DNA of 64,000 bases, from positions 7,889,001 through 7,953,000 of the forward strand of contig NC_053047.1 in assembly GCF_003473485.1 (NCBI RefSeq). Reading direction: 5' to 3'. Of this stretch, positions 33,701-44,456 are shown piece after piece. Under the pieces are notes generated by a model that saw nothing but the letters and a program-made list of their open reading frames with translations, had not been told where the DNA came from and did not search any database. Source of the DNA: Medicago truncatula. Lineage: Eukaryota; Streptophyta; Magnoliopsida; Fabales; Fabaceae. The translations under genes were made by a program, and so were the position numbers. The stretch's first letter is position 1, and the number at the start of each line of letters is the position of its first letter.

Positions 33701-35773
33701 AGTGACGTACCGCAAAAACAAACAGACCAATAATAAAAAAAATTCCTCAAAATAAATTAACATAATAACCTTCAATATTGGTGTCATGATTTGAAGCGTA
33801 TCAACATTTTCATCCTCTTTTCGCAGTTCATCCCTTAATGAATTCCTTAAAACAACTGTTTTTTCCAATATTGGTGTCATGATTGGAGGTGTTGCACAGA
33901 ACTTTTCACTTTGCTCTTGAAATGTGTCAGCATTTTCAAGTCTCTTTTGCAATTCAACCATCATTGAATTCCTTAGAACAACTCCTTGTTCCATTTGTGT
34001 CTCGCATTCTTCTAACTTGTTACTTTCAGATGCAATACATTTCTCCATATTTGAATCCAAAGCATGACTCAAAACCTTTCCATCATCTCGATCTTCTTTG
34101 ACAACCACTTCATACTTTGAATCTTTCTGCGAATCATTGTTTTCATCATTATCCTCTTTTTCTGTGACATTGTTTTGTGAAGCAGCGTTGTTTTGCTGTT
34201 CAAGCAATGCAGCTGCTTTTTGAGCAGCAAGTTTCTTGTAATGAGCTTCAAAGAAAGCTTTCTTCTGTGCAACTGAACCTGGTTTTGAATATCGTTCGGC
34301 TTCTTCGACGTATCGGTTGTGAGAGAAACTTGACCATTTCTCCCATGCTAGTGACTCTGACATGAACCTTCCAAATGAGACTGATTGTCCAAGTGCATGA
34401 TTTGTGTTGATGTTCTGAAATGAATAAGTTTCATAGTTTTTTCAATGTGAACATTCACAAAACATATGTATTTTTTCGATCAATTCAACCTATCCATATA
34501 CTCCCAAAACAAAATCTTAATGTTTAATGTATCATGTTATGATGTAATATGATACAAGTGTATGTTTGGTTCCACTTTTCGATGAGGCAATTTTTTATAG
34601 CATGTTTGAATATTCTCAAGTAGAGTTGATTTTATATCTAAAATTGATTCTAAAAGCTAGAAGTTGAAGATTTTGCCTATAGAATTTTTTATGCACGTAG
34701 AAAGTAATTGATCTTACATTTCAGATATTAAAATATATTTACTATCAATATTAGTTACACATGAATAGGAGGCAAGCGGGCAACAAGCTGCACCGCTAGA
34801 CCTTTTAGGATGGCAAAACCAATCCTCGTAAACACAACATTCATGGACCAATAGAATTGATTTTTAGTCTCATATTTACATGAAAATATCCAAACAAAAA
34901 TCAATTTACATACAATACAAATCAGTATTAGCCATAATCAATCTTCCATCATTCAAAATAATTTTTTGTCATGGCAAAACCAATTTTATGTAAACTATTG
35001 TGACAATAGAAGATGCACCTATAGTGTAAAATAGTTTTACACCGACATTCAATGAGTGTCTTGTATTCTGGCCAATCATAAATATATTCTGAATCTAGTT
35101 GTATGATATATGACAGTGTAAAGCTATTTAAGTGGTAACTTATGACAGTGTAAAACTAGTTCAAAAAATGACAGTGTCCATTCAACTCTAAACTATTCTT
35201 AATCTTACATGTTTGATTAATGGGCCAAAGACAATACAATTATTACATATAATTACAAAATATACGCTATTTACAACATAATCTAATCAATCATCAAAGA
35301 TTAACAAACATAAATAAGCAAATTATCAAGTCCAAGGAAAATTAAACTTCACTGTATCATGCTATATGATAGCAAACCAACTCATCATTCAATCATTTAA
35401 TATTCATAAGTAAAAATAAACAAACTCTCAAGTTCATTAAAGATCAGTTAAAGGGGTCCCATATTTTGAAAATTATGGCAATTAATGTTATAACAACATA
35501 AATTAATGAACACCAAATTAGAAATATTTATATATTGTTTTGTTTCATAAACTACATGCATAACAAACCGAATAAAATTCCTCAAAAATAATATTCTGGA
35601 AAAATGTAGAAATAAATAGTGAATTATTTTAGTGTAAAAAAATGAATGCAAAAAAATAACTAAAAAGTGAAGATAGAAGTGATAGATGAATGAAAGAACA
35701 TTACCTGATTGGAATCATTGGAAATTCCAGAAGCATAACAAAATGGTTGCATGAGACAAGCTGAGTCTCCCAT
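30710..35773 (-). CDS. WVD2-like 7 protein (TPX2 microtubule-binding family)
   Basis: Nine exons on the minus strand: 35773-35705, 34414-33770, 33170-32802, 32341-32286, 32187-32113, 31643-31568, 31471-31406, 31297-31184 and 30961-30710, giving 573 residues. The N-terminus MGDSACLMQPFCYA joins in phase to INTNHALGQSVSFGRFMSES and SLAWEKWSSFSHNRYVEEAE, the signature of the WVD2-like 7 group. The TPX2 domain lies at about 414-480 (SPFSLRTEERAARRKKKLEE ... IRRKLRQSFCFQARPLPDFY). Family members bind and stabilise microtubules. The middle is acidic and low-complexity, and an 11-residue unit (VVLRNSMMVEL / VVLRNSLRDEL) is repeated. The acceptor of exon 3 is NAGNAG (ctgcag|cag), so a one-residue variant is likely. 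Intron 8 carries a palindromic repeat. Confidence 0.92.
31010..31135. mobile_element. End-eroded palindromic element, family 'CTATGAAGCAYG', copy 4
   Basis: acactgacatgtcgacacc and gtgtcggtgtcatg form the inner arms, with ggacac and gtgttc outside them. The terminal ctatgaag motif is gone. It lies within intron 8 of the WVD2-like gene. Confidence 0.5.
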
Positions 35774-36208
35774 GATGTTGTTGTTTTGTTTTTTCACTCC
35801 AACAACGTTGAAACCTCAAACTATGTCACAATTATTTGACCCTGTTTGTTTAGTTAGAGTTAGTTAGTTGCAATATTATTTTATTAATATATTTTATATG
35901 GCCGTTTGTTTGTATAGTATTCAAATTTGAAATTTGAAATGTAAAAGGCATGTGGGGGTATGATGTGGAAAATCAGACAAAAAGTGGAAGTGTGTGTTGT
36001 GGAAATCTTTTCTCGTTTTTCAAACTGTGGGGTCCAACAACAACAGCAACAAGGTGTTTGGATAATGAGGAGCCTCGAGCCCTCGACCCTTGTTTTATTT
36101 TACCGTTAAAATCTATAAGAAAAAACTATGTTTATCAAATTGGTAGAGAAAAATCGAAACCGAGACTTTGAGAGGAGCACGTTCCAGTTAATTCAAATGA
36201 TTAATGAA
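35774..36208. promoter_or_regulatory. Upstream region of the WVD2-like 7 gene
   Basis: Intergenic. It holds the leader and promoter of the minus-strand gene. A purine- and A/T-rich stretch is followed by a short GC-richer part (36010-36180). No ORF that I credit. It ends at the target duplication of the solo LTR. Confidence 0.35.
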
Positions 36209-36213
36209 ATATG

Positions 36214-37487
36214 TGTTGGAACAAAATGTGTTTCACAATGAACCTTATTGAGTTTTGATGATAACAAGGTATTAAAAATTGTCAATTGGTTATTACTAAT
36301 AATTGTTCAAGTGTACATGACCAAAGGCTAGTCAAGTAATTTCAACAGGTCCTGGAAGAACAATGGAAAGAAAAAGAATTCTAAGCATCTGAAGAAAATC
36401 GCTCCTGAAGTTCAGAGTGCTTCTGAAGTGATGACGTCATCAGAAGCAGAAGATCATCAGAAGCAAGGTTTTCATCAGAAGCAAAATACCTTCACCAGAA
36501 GCTGCATTTGATCCCTCAATCAAACTGAAGATTCAAAGTAGCTGTTTCTCAATTCAGTCTTATCCAAGAAGAACGAAGAATTGAAAGGGAGGTTCCAACG
36601 GATATATGGATAGCACTGAGCACTTGTCTCTCTTTACTAGAGTTGACAAAGTACAAGTGTACAACCACTACCTCCACTACTCTGTTTTTGTCTACGCTAC
36701 AAGACAAGACAACAGCCTTGCCTGCAGAATGTGCGCCTTCAAGATGGGAATGAATTTGAAGCTAACTCTTCAAAGGACTACACCCAAATCAGGCAAAGGA
36801 TCACTGGTGGATGATTAAAGGAATTCAAACGACTCTTTAGACGTGCTGATTATCTCAACGTCTCTTTCACACCTCTATATAAAGGAGTGAAGACTTGAAG
36901 ATTGTAGATAGAGATATACAAGTTCAAAAGCGCCAAAACTCTGTCAAATTGATTCTACAAAGCACACAGAATTTCTGCACTGATTTGATAAATCTTAGAA
37001 ATTCAAAGTCTAGAGTCTTTACTGTATTGTATTGAGAACACCACTGATTGTATATCAAGTGTTCAAGTCAAACTCAATTATCTGTACTTTTGTTTGATTA
37101 GAAGTCTCTTGCTTAGTGCTTGAGCATAGAAGTCTCTTGCTTAGTGCTTGAGCATTGGAAGTCTCTTGCGTGTGTGCTTGAGCATCTTTGTGAAGTCTCA
37201 TACTTAGAAAGTATTGAGCAGTTGTAATCTTGTTGATTATAGTGAAAATCTCTTTGGAAGTGCAAGGGGGGACTGGACTACTTCCGTGTTGTGGAAGGAA
37301 CCAGGATAACTGCTTGTCTCTTTGTCTTTCTTTTCTCTACTCTGTTCTTTTCCGCTGCACATCTAATTCTGATCTATTCATCAGAAGCATTCACAAACTG
37401 CTTCTGAAGGTTTATCAGAAGTAGATTAATTAAGAGAGAAGAAGAAAACACAATTCAACCCCCCTTCTTGTGTTTTTCTCACCTTCA
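36214..37487 (+). mobile_element. Solo LTR, Ty1/copia (SIRE/Maximus-like)
   Basis: Begins tgttggaacaaaatgtg and ends tttttctcaccttca, i.e. TG...CA. It is flanked by the 5-base duplication ATATG (36209-36213 and 37488-37492). The length is 1274 bases, with no internal coding region, so the element was removed by LTR-LTR recombination. The body is rich in tcagaag words and contains a three-copy unit of about 29 bases (near 37100-37190, gaagtctcttgcttagtgc). The start motif with gttttgatgataacaa is, as I recall, typical of SIRE/Maximus elements. Partial relatives are at 48262-48835 and 60515-60620. The intact target duplication points to moderate or young age. Confidence 0.9.
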
Positions 37488-37489
37488 AT

Positions 37490-37680
37490 ATGAAGCATGA
37501 AGATTTCTCGGATTAGGTGTGTTTTGATGCGGACACGCGTTTGTGTTCGACACGACACCTATAATTGCATTAAATTATGTCATTTTCTTAAATTAGTATT
37601 TGTTTTGGTGTGTCTGTCTCAAGTAATTATATGGATCGGTGTGTGTCAGTGTGTCTGTCCTGTTTGCGTCCATGCTTCTT
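37490..37680. mobile_element. Palindromic (foldback) element, family 'CTATGAAGCAYG', copy 3
   Basis: Starts tatgaagcatgaag and ends gcgtccatgcttctt; inner arms are gttcgacacgacacc and gtgtgtcagtgtgtctg. Its left end overlaps the right target duplication of the solo LTR, so the LTR element inserted at or within the very edge of this repeat. Confidence 0.65.
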
Positions 37681-37796
37681 GGGTAATATAACATGTTACG
37701 AGCAAATGTTTATAAATGGGCGATTCTTACTTTATAAGAAAGAATTATGTTCTTCAAAAAAAATAATATGTTCATTATTATATAAACATATGATAT

Positions 37797-38835
37797 ATAT
37801 CAAATTTATTCTCGACGAGCTATGCAAAAAGCATTATTAACCCACGGCAAGAAAGGACAAAATACAAACAAAGTGCCGCAAATATACGGAACACCTAAGC
37901 CCCAAAAACAAACTAAAAAGCCACACCAACTGGTATTGAGGCCGACATATACAAATGGAACAAGAAACCACTTGCATACCATTGCCTCAACTACCTAAAA
38001 AGCCCAAAAATAGCCCAGCCACCGAAAGAATACTCCACCTAATTAAGCAAGCAGCAGCAGCGCCTGCTATAGCATGAAAAAAAAAATCTGCTAAACCTCC
38101 ACAGAGACTAAAAACTCCCCAAAAATACATATTGCAAAGGCCAAAAGAACCAGCAGGACACAGCTGCCTAAACACCAACACCCCCAACCTCCACACCATC
38201 ACAACCGGGTAGGTGGCCGACTTAGGCACCATTGAGGGTTCCAACACCACTCTAAAAATAAACAAACCGGTATACTCGTTCAACTCCTCGTCCATTTCCA
38301 AGCCAACACTTTGAAGGCGCCGAACTCTTCCACAACCTCTTGAAAACTCCTTTCTCCTCCACCCTCGGCTCCACCCCACCTCGCTAAGGACAATACCCTC
38401 CAACCTCTTATAGGCCGAGCTCACCGTAAAAATACCGGACTCATCTAACTTCCACCTCCATTTATCCTCTTAGACAATCTAGCTCCCTCCAAATCTTCCT
38501 CAAGGCTTAAAAGCACCTCCTCTTCCCACATGAAAAGATGTCTTCTCCAAGTAAAATTTCACTCCGAGCCAAACTCCGACACCCAACCCACCTCTCCTAC
38601 CTTAGCCTCCTTTTGGTCCGAAATAGAATAGAGCCTCAGATACCTACTTCTAAAACTACTATCTCCTCTCCATATGTCACCCCAAAAACTAGAGTTGAGA
38701 CCATTACCAACTTGTCGCTCCAACCCCGAATTGAACCAATTAAGCTCCCCAAAATCACCAAGCTTAATTAGGCCCTTCCACCAAATAGAAGCCCATCTCG
38801 GCTCCCCTCTAGACAATCCCATCAAACCTCCTCCC
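37797..38835 (-). mobile_element. 5'-truncated LINE with 17-bp target duplication
   Basis: A 17-base direct repeat atataaacatatgatat lies at 37780-37796 and 38836-38852, the hallmark of target-primed reverse transcription. On the minus strand the 5' part reads WWKGLIKLGDFGELNWFN, LERQVGNGLNSSFWGDIWRG and SRYLRLYSISDQKEAKVGEV, the end of a plant LINE reverse transcriptase ORF leading into the zf-RVT region. Further on, VSSAYKRLEGIV and FGAFKVLAWKW continue that region in shifted frames with stops. Only about 1 kb of 3' sequence was copied, with no obvious poly(A) tail. It is incapable of movement. Confidence 0.88.
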
Positions 38836-39082
38836 ATATAAACATATGATATTAAAGTCTATTCAAGATTCATTAGATCATTTTATCAAGTCGAGATGTT
38901 TACACATAGGCATGATCTAAACATTTGTTTACAAGTGAAACAATTCTTATTTGTAAGAAACAATTCTTATATGTAAAGATGAGTTAATTTATACAAATAT
39001 ATAAAAATTAAGTGTTTTGTTAACTTGTGTCCTAAGGGCACAATATAAGAAACTAAATAAAAAAATTTAATCTTGAAAGTTG

Positions 39083-41602
39083 TGAAGTAGATAAAATAGT
39101 CACAAGGAATGGGGGTTTGAATTGTGACCCTTTAAAAATTAAACCTGTAACTTAAAATTGATTCTCAAGTTGAAACTTGGAATGGTTAAGTTAAAAGCAG
39201 ACTTCAGAACGTTCTGATGTCTGAGTGCAAAAACAGCTTAATAAAATAAATGTGTTTGTGTGTGTTGTGTATGCAGTAAGTAAAGAGTATAGGGAAGAGA
39301 GAATCAACACACAACAAATTTATAGTGGTTCACCCAATGTGGGTTAGTCCACTCCTCACAATCTTGTGGGAGTTTCCTCTATGATGCTTGAGATAACCTC
39401 TCAAATCCTGCACCTTACAATATGTGTTCACCTAAACACTTACAACTCTGTATTCTCTAAGCCTCAGCAGGCTTGCACCTTGTTGCTAAGTTAACCACTT
39501 AGACTTTTACTAACTCAGCTCAAACTAACACTTTAGTACCCCTAAAGCTAGATGAGATTTGTTTTTTCTTCTTGCTAAGTTGCCCACTTAGACTTTTGCT
39601 CCTTCTGCTCAAACTAACACTTTAGTACCCCTAAAGCTGGATGAGACTTTCTTTTCTTCTTGCTAAGTTACCCACTTAGACTTTTGCACCTTTAGCTCAA
39701 ACTAACACTTTAGTACCCCTAAAGCTAGATGAGACTTTACAAGATGTTTGAAACTTGAATGATTGAAATCAGACAAGAGAAGAAAGGAATGAAGTGTTAT
39801 TTTTAAAGAGATAACAAAGAGTATTGATGTGCACTAAGGAAACAAGAGCCTTAGAGATTGATCAATTTCAATTTGCAAGAGCTTCAAACAATCTTTGTTG
39901 TTTTCTTGTATGCTTTGCAATTTGTGTGGAGTTTGAATGTTTGATAAACAAACAGAGGAGGAAGAAGAAGTTATCTTTGAAAGAGATAACAAAGAGTATT
40001 GATTTGCACTAAGTAAACGAAAGCCTTAGAGATTGATCAATTTCAGTTTTGCAAGAGCTTCAAACAATCTTTGTTGTTTTCTTGCATGCTTTGCAATGGT
40101 GCAAGTTTTGCTAATGCCTTGATCTCTATTTATAGAGTCTTTGGGCTCATATAGCCGTTGTAGGGTGTCCAATGGTGTTATGCCATGTGTCCTGGGTCCC
40201 ACAAGCTTTAACTTGAAATTCTGGGCAAACATTATGATCTCTGATGAACATCAGAATGTTGTTGTGTTCATGATGATCTTCATCTGGGTTCATCATGTTC
40301 TTCATCTAGGTTCATCATGTATGAATGAACACATGAAATTCTGGGCTATGCATATGCTTTTCATATGAATTTCTGGACAATAACCAATGTATGGACTTTT
40401 CTTTATACATCAGAATGTTCCTTTCCCAGATTTTGCCTTGGGACCGGTGCAGGAAGATATAGTGGGATTCTGCATCTTCATGCCCATGCTTTGAGGGATT
40501 GTGTTGTCCTTGTACAGTACCAACTCTCATACGTGTCTATCTCTTGTTGAAGATGGCAGATCTGCTTTGCTTTTGCTTTTTGCTTTTCACCTACTGTACT
40601 GTTCATAAAGTAAGCATGTGCTAAGCTGAACATTCTGACCATCAGAATGTTTAATATTCATGATGTTCTTCATCTGGGTTCATCAAGGATGAATGTCTGA
40701 TGAGTTTCTGGGTCCATCCAATACGTGACATGAGATTTGTTCAATTTTTATCCTTCAAAAGTTACTTCTCCATATGCATCAAAAGTTTCTTGAAAAAGTA
40801 GGATAAAGTTGAATCAAATCTGTCTTGGATTTGGTGCAAGAGAGAGAGGATAGTGGATCTGCAGTCTTCAGGCCCATGCTTCAAGGAGATTTGCTTGATT
40901 CATCTCAGAGTACACGTTATCTCTGATGCAAGATCTCCTTTTGCTAGCTTTTCCATCTTTCCACCAACTACACTGTTCATGGCTGGAAGCATGTGCAGAA
41001 GTGAACATTCTGATCTCAGAATGTTCCATTTGTTCTTACTTTAGGTTGATTTATAAGACTTAACTTTTAATGTAATCAAACCTAATAGTAAGATACAACT
41101 GAAGTGCAGTGAATGCATCATCTAGGACAATATTCTCTTTGGAATATTCCTAGTACTTTAATGTTCATAGTCTTGGATGAACATTAAAGATCCTTTTGAC
41201 ATAGATCCTTGTCCATGCCTTTATTTGTTGATAGATCCATGCAGATGTACTTTTCTGGACCTTTTATTCATGTAAAGTGTACTTGCATGCTCTTCACGTT
41301 CTTGATGAATTTGGGTAGCTTCTGAACAACCTTCTGAACTGGGTTGCTTCTGAACTCTCATCAGAACGTTCTGATCAACTCTCTGATCAACATTCTGAAC
41401 TAACTTTCTGAATTTCAGAATTAGTTCATGGATTCAATGTCCTTTGATTTTATGCATCTTGGTATGATTCAAACCTTGTTCCTGTCTTAGTGAAAACACT
41501 CAAGAGCACAAGTTAAATACCAAGGAATTAATCAAAGTCCATTTAATCTTCAATCATTAAAGTTTATTATCTTTAAAATTAATTAGGGATTTTGCCTCAA
41601 CA
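39083..41602 (-). mobile_element. Solo LTR (probably copia) nested in a MITE
   Basis: Read on the minus strand it starts TGTTGAGGCAAAATCCC and ends ...TTATCTACTTCA, flanked by AGTTG at 39078-39082 and 41603-41607. The length is 2520 bases with no internal coding region. It contains three tandem copies of an 88-base unit (39484-39740, gctaagttrcccacttagac ... cctaaagct) and a direct repeat of about 115 bases (39807-39922 and 39977-40097). Many aacgttctgat / tcagaatgtt words are also present. The perfect target duplication argues for a fairly young insertion. Superfamily assignment is tentative. Confidence 0.85.
39484..39740 (+). repeat. Three-copy 88-bp tandem repeat inside the solo LTR
   Basis: Units start at about 39484, 39571 and 39661 with gctaagttrmccacttagac. 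Each contains ctcaaactaacactttagta, then cccctaaagctrgatgaga, and ends with cttctt. It is internal to the LTR at 39083-41602. Confidence 0.85.
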
Positions 41603-41689
41603 AGTTGTGCATTCATAACCTTAAAAGTTTGAGACTTACCTTTTCAATACAATATTTATTGTGTCCTTGCCCTAAGGCACAAGTTAACA

Positions 41690-42740
41690 TTCCAAAAACT
41701 AAATATCAAGTACAATTAAACTGAATAACTAATAAAAAATAATTTAAAAATAGTTTTTGAGAAGAAAAAAACCTAAAAAAATTATTAAGATAATTACTGC
41801 AAAAAATTAAAAAATGGTTGAATCAACTCCATTTTAACAAAACTATAATTTAAATGAGATTTAACCAACCACTAAGGTACTCCCTCCGTTACTAACTTTT
41901 TTTTTGAGAGAAACATCCGTTACTAATTATAAGTAAATTTCACTTTTTAGGTTAATTCAATTAATAATGTATGTACTTATAACTATAATTAGCTAACGAA
42001 GGAGTAAGTGATTTTCGGTCCAACTAATGGAATCAACTGCTTCAGATTTTTAAAACATTGATTAGGAGTTATAGGATTCACATTGTGAAAAGTGTAGAAA
42101 AAAATTCCAATGTTTCATGTGCTGATATCTTATTGTTCACTGGTTTGAATTGAATCATCAAATTGAAATTAATGTTTGTTCTGTCCAAAAACAAGAAAGA
42201 ATTATTTTTAGTATAAAAATTAAACATTCATCCAACCAAAACACTATGAATCCAATTTTTTTAAGTTAATTTTTGAAAATGTTTGATATGATTTGATTAG
42301 ATGCATTTGTAAAAAAAAAAAAAAAAATTACACCATCAGTATATAAAAATCAATCTCTAATTAAATAATCCTAGAAGAAGTAATTGAGTATAATGCATGT
42401 TTCTACTTTCTAGTAATAGGAGCAAGAATGAAAAGAACAAGGAAGGTATTTACATGTTTTTAGAAGTTTCAGGTTCTAAAAAAACATTCTAATATAAAAC
42501 TATTTAAGAAACGTTTCAACATATGAGTTGTGACATTACTTGGGCAGACAGAATTACTAGGATGTGACTATTATGGGATATGTTTGGGGAAAAGGAAATA
42601 AAAATAAGTGGAATTATTTAAATATTATGGTCTTGAATAGAAAAACTAAATTTTGCAACTAGGATTATATACATTTTCTTCATATCATGGTGATTGACAA
42701 ATAAAATAGAATCAAACAGAGTAAAATTATGAATTACAAA
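41690..42740. other. Intergenic region downstream of the PPR gene
   Basis: AT-rich. It contains a small Stowaway-type MITE (41880-42004) and the probable 3' UTR of the minus-strand PPR gene. No other gene seen. Confidence 0.5.
41880..42004. mobile_element. Stowaway-type MITE
   Basis: Ends ctccctccgttactaa and gctaacgaaggag are inverted repeats, flanked by TA on both sides (41878-41879, 42005-42006). An internal repeat of the left end (catccgttactaattataag) suggests a local duplication. Length 125 bases. Confidence 0.8.
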
Positions 42741-44456
42741 TTATATTACACTTTCAAGATCAACATCCAAAACTTCACTTTTATCTTTGTGAACCATATT
42801 GTACAATGATACAGATGGCTTTAATCCCAAATTTACCATATGTTGCAAAACAACCTCAGCTTCCTTCAATTTTTCATCCTTGCAAAGAAGTCCTATGGTT
42901 GAACAAAAACTTGCCACATTTGGAACCATTCCTTTACCAATCATTTCATTGAGTAACCTAAGAGCCCTATAACAGTTTCCTTCTTTGCAATAACCATGAA
43001 TCAATGTATCATATATGACACTATTAGGTTCCATGTTTAACTCATCCAATGATTTAAAGAGTTTAGATGCTTCTTTCATGCTACCATTCATACATAACCC
43101 ATGTATTAATACACCATATGTGTATACATCTGAAACCAAACCAGATTTCTCCATTAAAGAATGTATTTCAAATGCTTTTTCCATATAATTTATTCTTACA
43201 AATCCATTGAGTAGAATTGTATATGTCACTTTGGTAGGAGCAATGTTTCTCTCTTCCATTTCCTTGACCAAGTTTAGAGCTCCTGCTAAATTTCCGACTT
43301 TGGAATATCCAGCAATCAGAGTATTATATGTCACGACTGTCGGCGATAGTCCGTTTGACTTCAATTCGTTATATAATCTAACGGCAGTATCGATCTTTTC
43401 CGCGTCACAATACCCTTTGATCAATGTGTTATATGTAAATATATTAGGCCTTAGGCCAACACGGTTTACACGATAAAACAACTTCACTGCTTCTCCAAGC
43501 TTCTTCATTCGACACAGCCCATTTATTAAAAGGTTGTATGTCATGATGCTACATGCTATATCTTTTTCGCGCATTTCATCAAACACGTTAAAAGCTTTAT
43601 CTATGCTCCCGTCGTTGCAATATTCACCAATCACAGAGCTGTAAGTATAAACATTAGGCACAATTCCGCTTAGTTTCATGCTTTCGTACATTTGAAATCC
43701 TTCCTTTTGAAGGCCTTGTTTGAAAAACCCGTTTATTAATACGCTGTAAGTGTGCTGATTGGCGACTAGATCCAATCCTTTCATTTTGCAAAACAACTTC
43801 TTTGCCAAATGAACATCACCATTCTTGCAACAACCATCGATCAATGTAGTGTATATTACAACATTAGGAGACAAACCAGTCTTTTCCATCATACCCAGAA
43901 GCTGAAAACTTTTCATCAAGTCACCGGCTTCACAACAACCCTTGATCATGATCCCAAAACTGTAAACATCAAGAACAACCTTGTTCTTTAACTCGTCGAA
44001 AACTAACCATGCTCTGCAAAAACTATTTGATCTAATAAGTAAGTTCAAAAGATTATTGAATGTGTTTGATATAGGAGCATGGCCCTTATGAATCATCTCA
44101 TGTAAGAAATAAAGGGCTTCATCTGGTGATTGAGAATGAACATAAGCATTAACAATTGCTTCATAGAGAAGAGAACAGGTTGAACTAGAGGTGAAATGCG
44201 TTTGTGTTAGTTCTTCCATAAGTGAAGAATGGGAGAACATAGACGAAGTGACTTGACCTGAGATTACGCGGACAAGTACAGATTGAGCCTGAGATTGCAG
44301 GCCAGAGGAGAGGAGACGGTTTAAGATGAACGATACGGATTGAGAGGTGTGTTGAAGGCCTTGACATGTTGAGGGAATGAAGAATGAGAAAGCTTTTTCT
44401 GGAGGAAGTTTCACCATCTTCTGAATCAAAATCAGAGCTTCATGGGAAGGAGACAT
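42741..44456 (-). CDS. P-class pentatricopeptide repeat protein (At4g11690/ABO8-like)
   Basis: A single exon of 571 residues. After a divergent N-terminus come about eleven tandem 35-residue PPR motifs, from roughly residue 95 to 555 (for example VVIYTTLIDGCCKNGDVHLA, FTYNTLIKGYCDAEKIDTAV, VTYNTLIAGYSKVGNLAGAL, VIYDTLIHGYCKEGNCYRAL). No E, DYW or SMR domain follows, so this is a P-class protein, which normally binds organellar RNA sequence-specifically and aids splicing, stability or translation. Order and wording resemble what I recall of Arabidopsis At4g11690 (ABO8, mitochondrial nad4 splicing); orthology is an inference. The N-terminus lacks a strong visible transit peptide. A leader intron upstream is likely. 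Confidence 0.92.
   Translation of the reverse strand: MSPSHEALILIQKMVKLPPEKAFSFFIPSTCQGLQHTSQSVSFILNRLLSSGLQSQAQSVLVRVISGQVTSSMFSHSSLMEELTQTHFTSSSTCSLLYEAIVNAYVHSQSPDEALYFLHEMIHKGHAPISNTFNNLLNLLIRSNSFCRAWLVFDELKNKVVLDVYSFGIMIKGCCEAGDLMKSFQLLGMMEKTGLSPNVVIYTTLIDGCCKNGDVHLAKKLFCKMKGLDLVANQHTYSVLINGFFKQGLQKEGFQMYESMKLSGIVPNVYTYSSVIGEYCNDGSIDKAFNVFDEMREKDIACSIMTYNLLINGLCRMKKLGEAVKLFYRVNRVGLRPNIFTYNTLIKGYCDAEKIDTAVRLYNELKSNGLSPTVVTYNTLIAGYSKVGNLAGALNLVKEMEERNIAPTKVTYTILLNGFVRINYMEKAFEIHSLMEKSGLVSDVYTYGVLIHGLCMNGSMKEASKLFKSLDELNMEPNSVIYDTLIHGYCKEGNCYRALRLLNEMIGKGMVPNVASFCSTIGLLCKDEKLKEAEVVLQHMVNLGLKPSVSLYNMVHKDKSEVLDVDLESVI

Larger units (their letters stand above)
39018..41689. mobile_element. MITE (tgttaacttgtg ends) split by a solo LTR
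   Basis: Left end tgttaacttgtgtcctaagg (39018 on) and right end cctaaggcacaagttaaca (to 41689) are inverted repeats. Removing 39083-41607 leaves an element of about 147-155 bases with matching ends. A relative of similar size with the same ends lies at 49219-49383. Confidence 0.75.

Noticed and set aside
38559-38837. Minus-strand ORF of 92 codons as a host gene
   Set aside because: It is the end of a LINE reverse transcriptase, within an insertion with a 17-bp target duplication.
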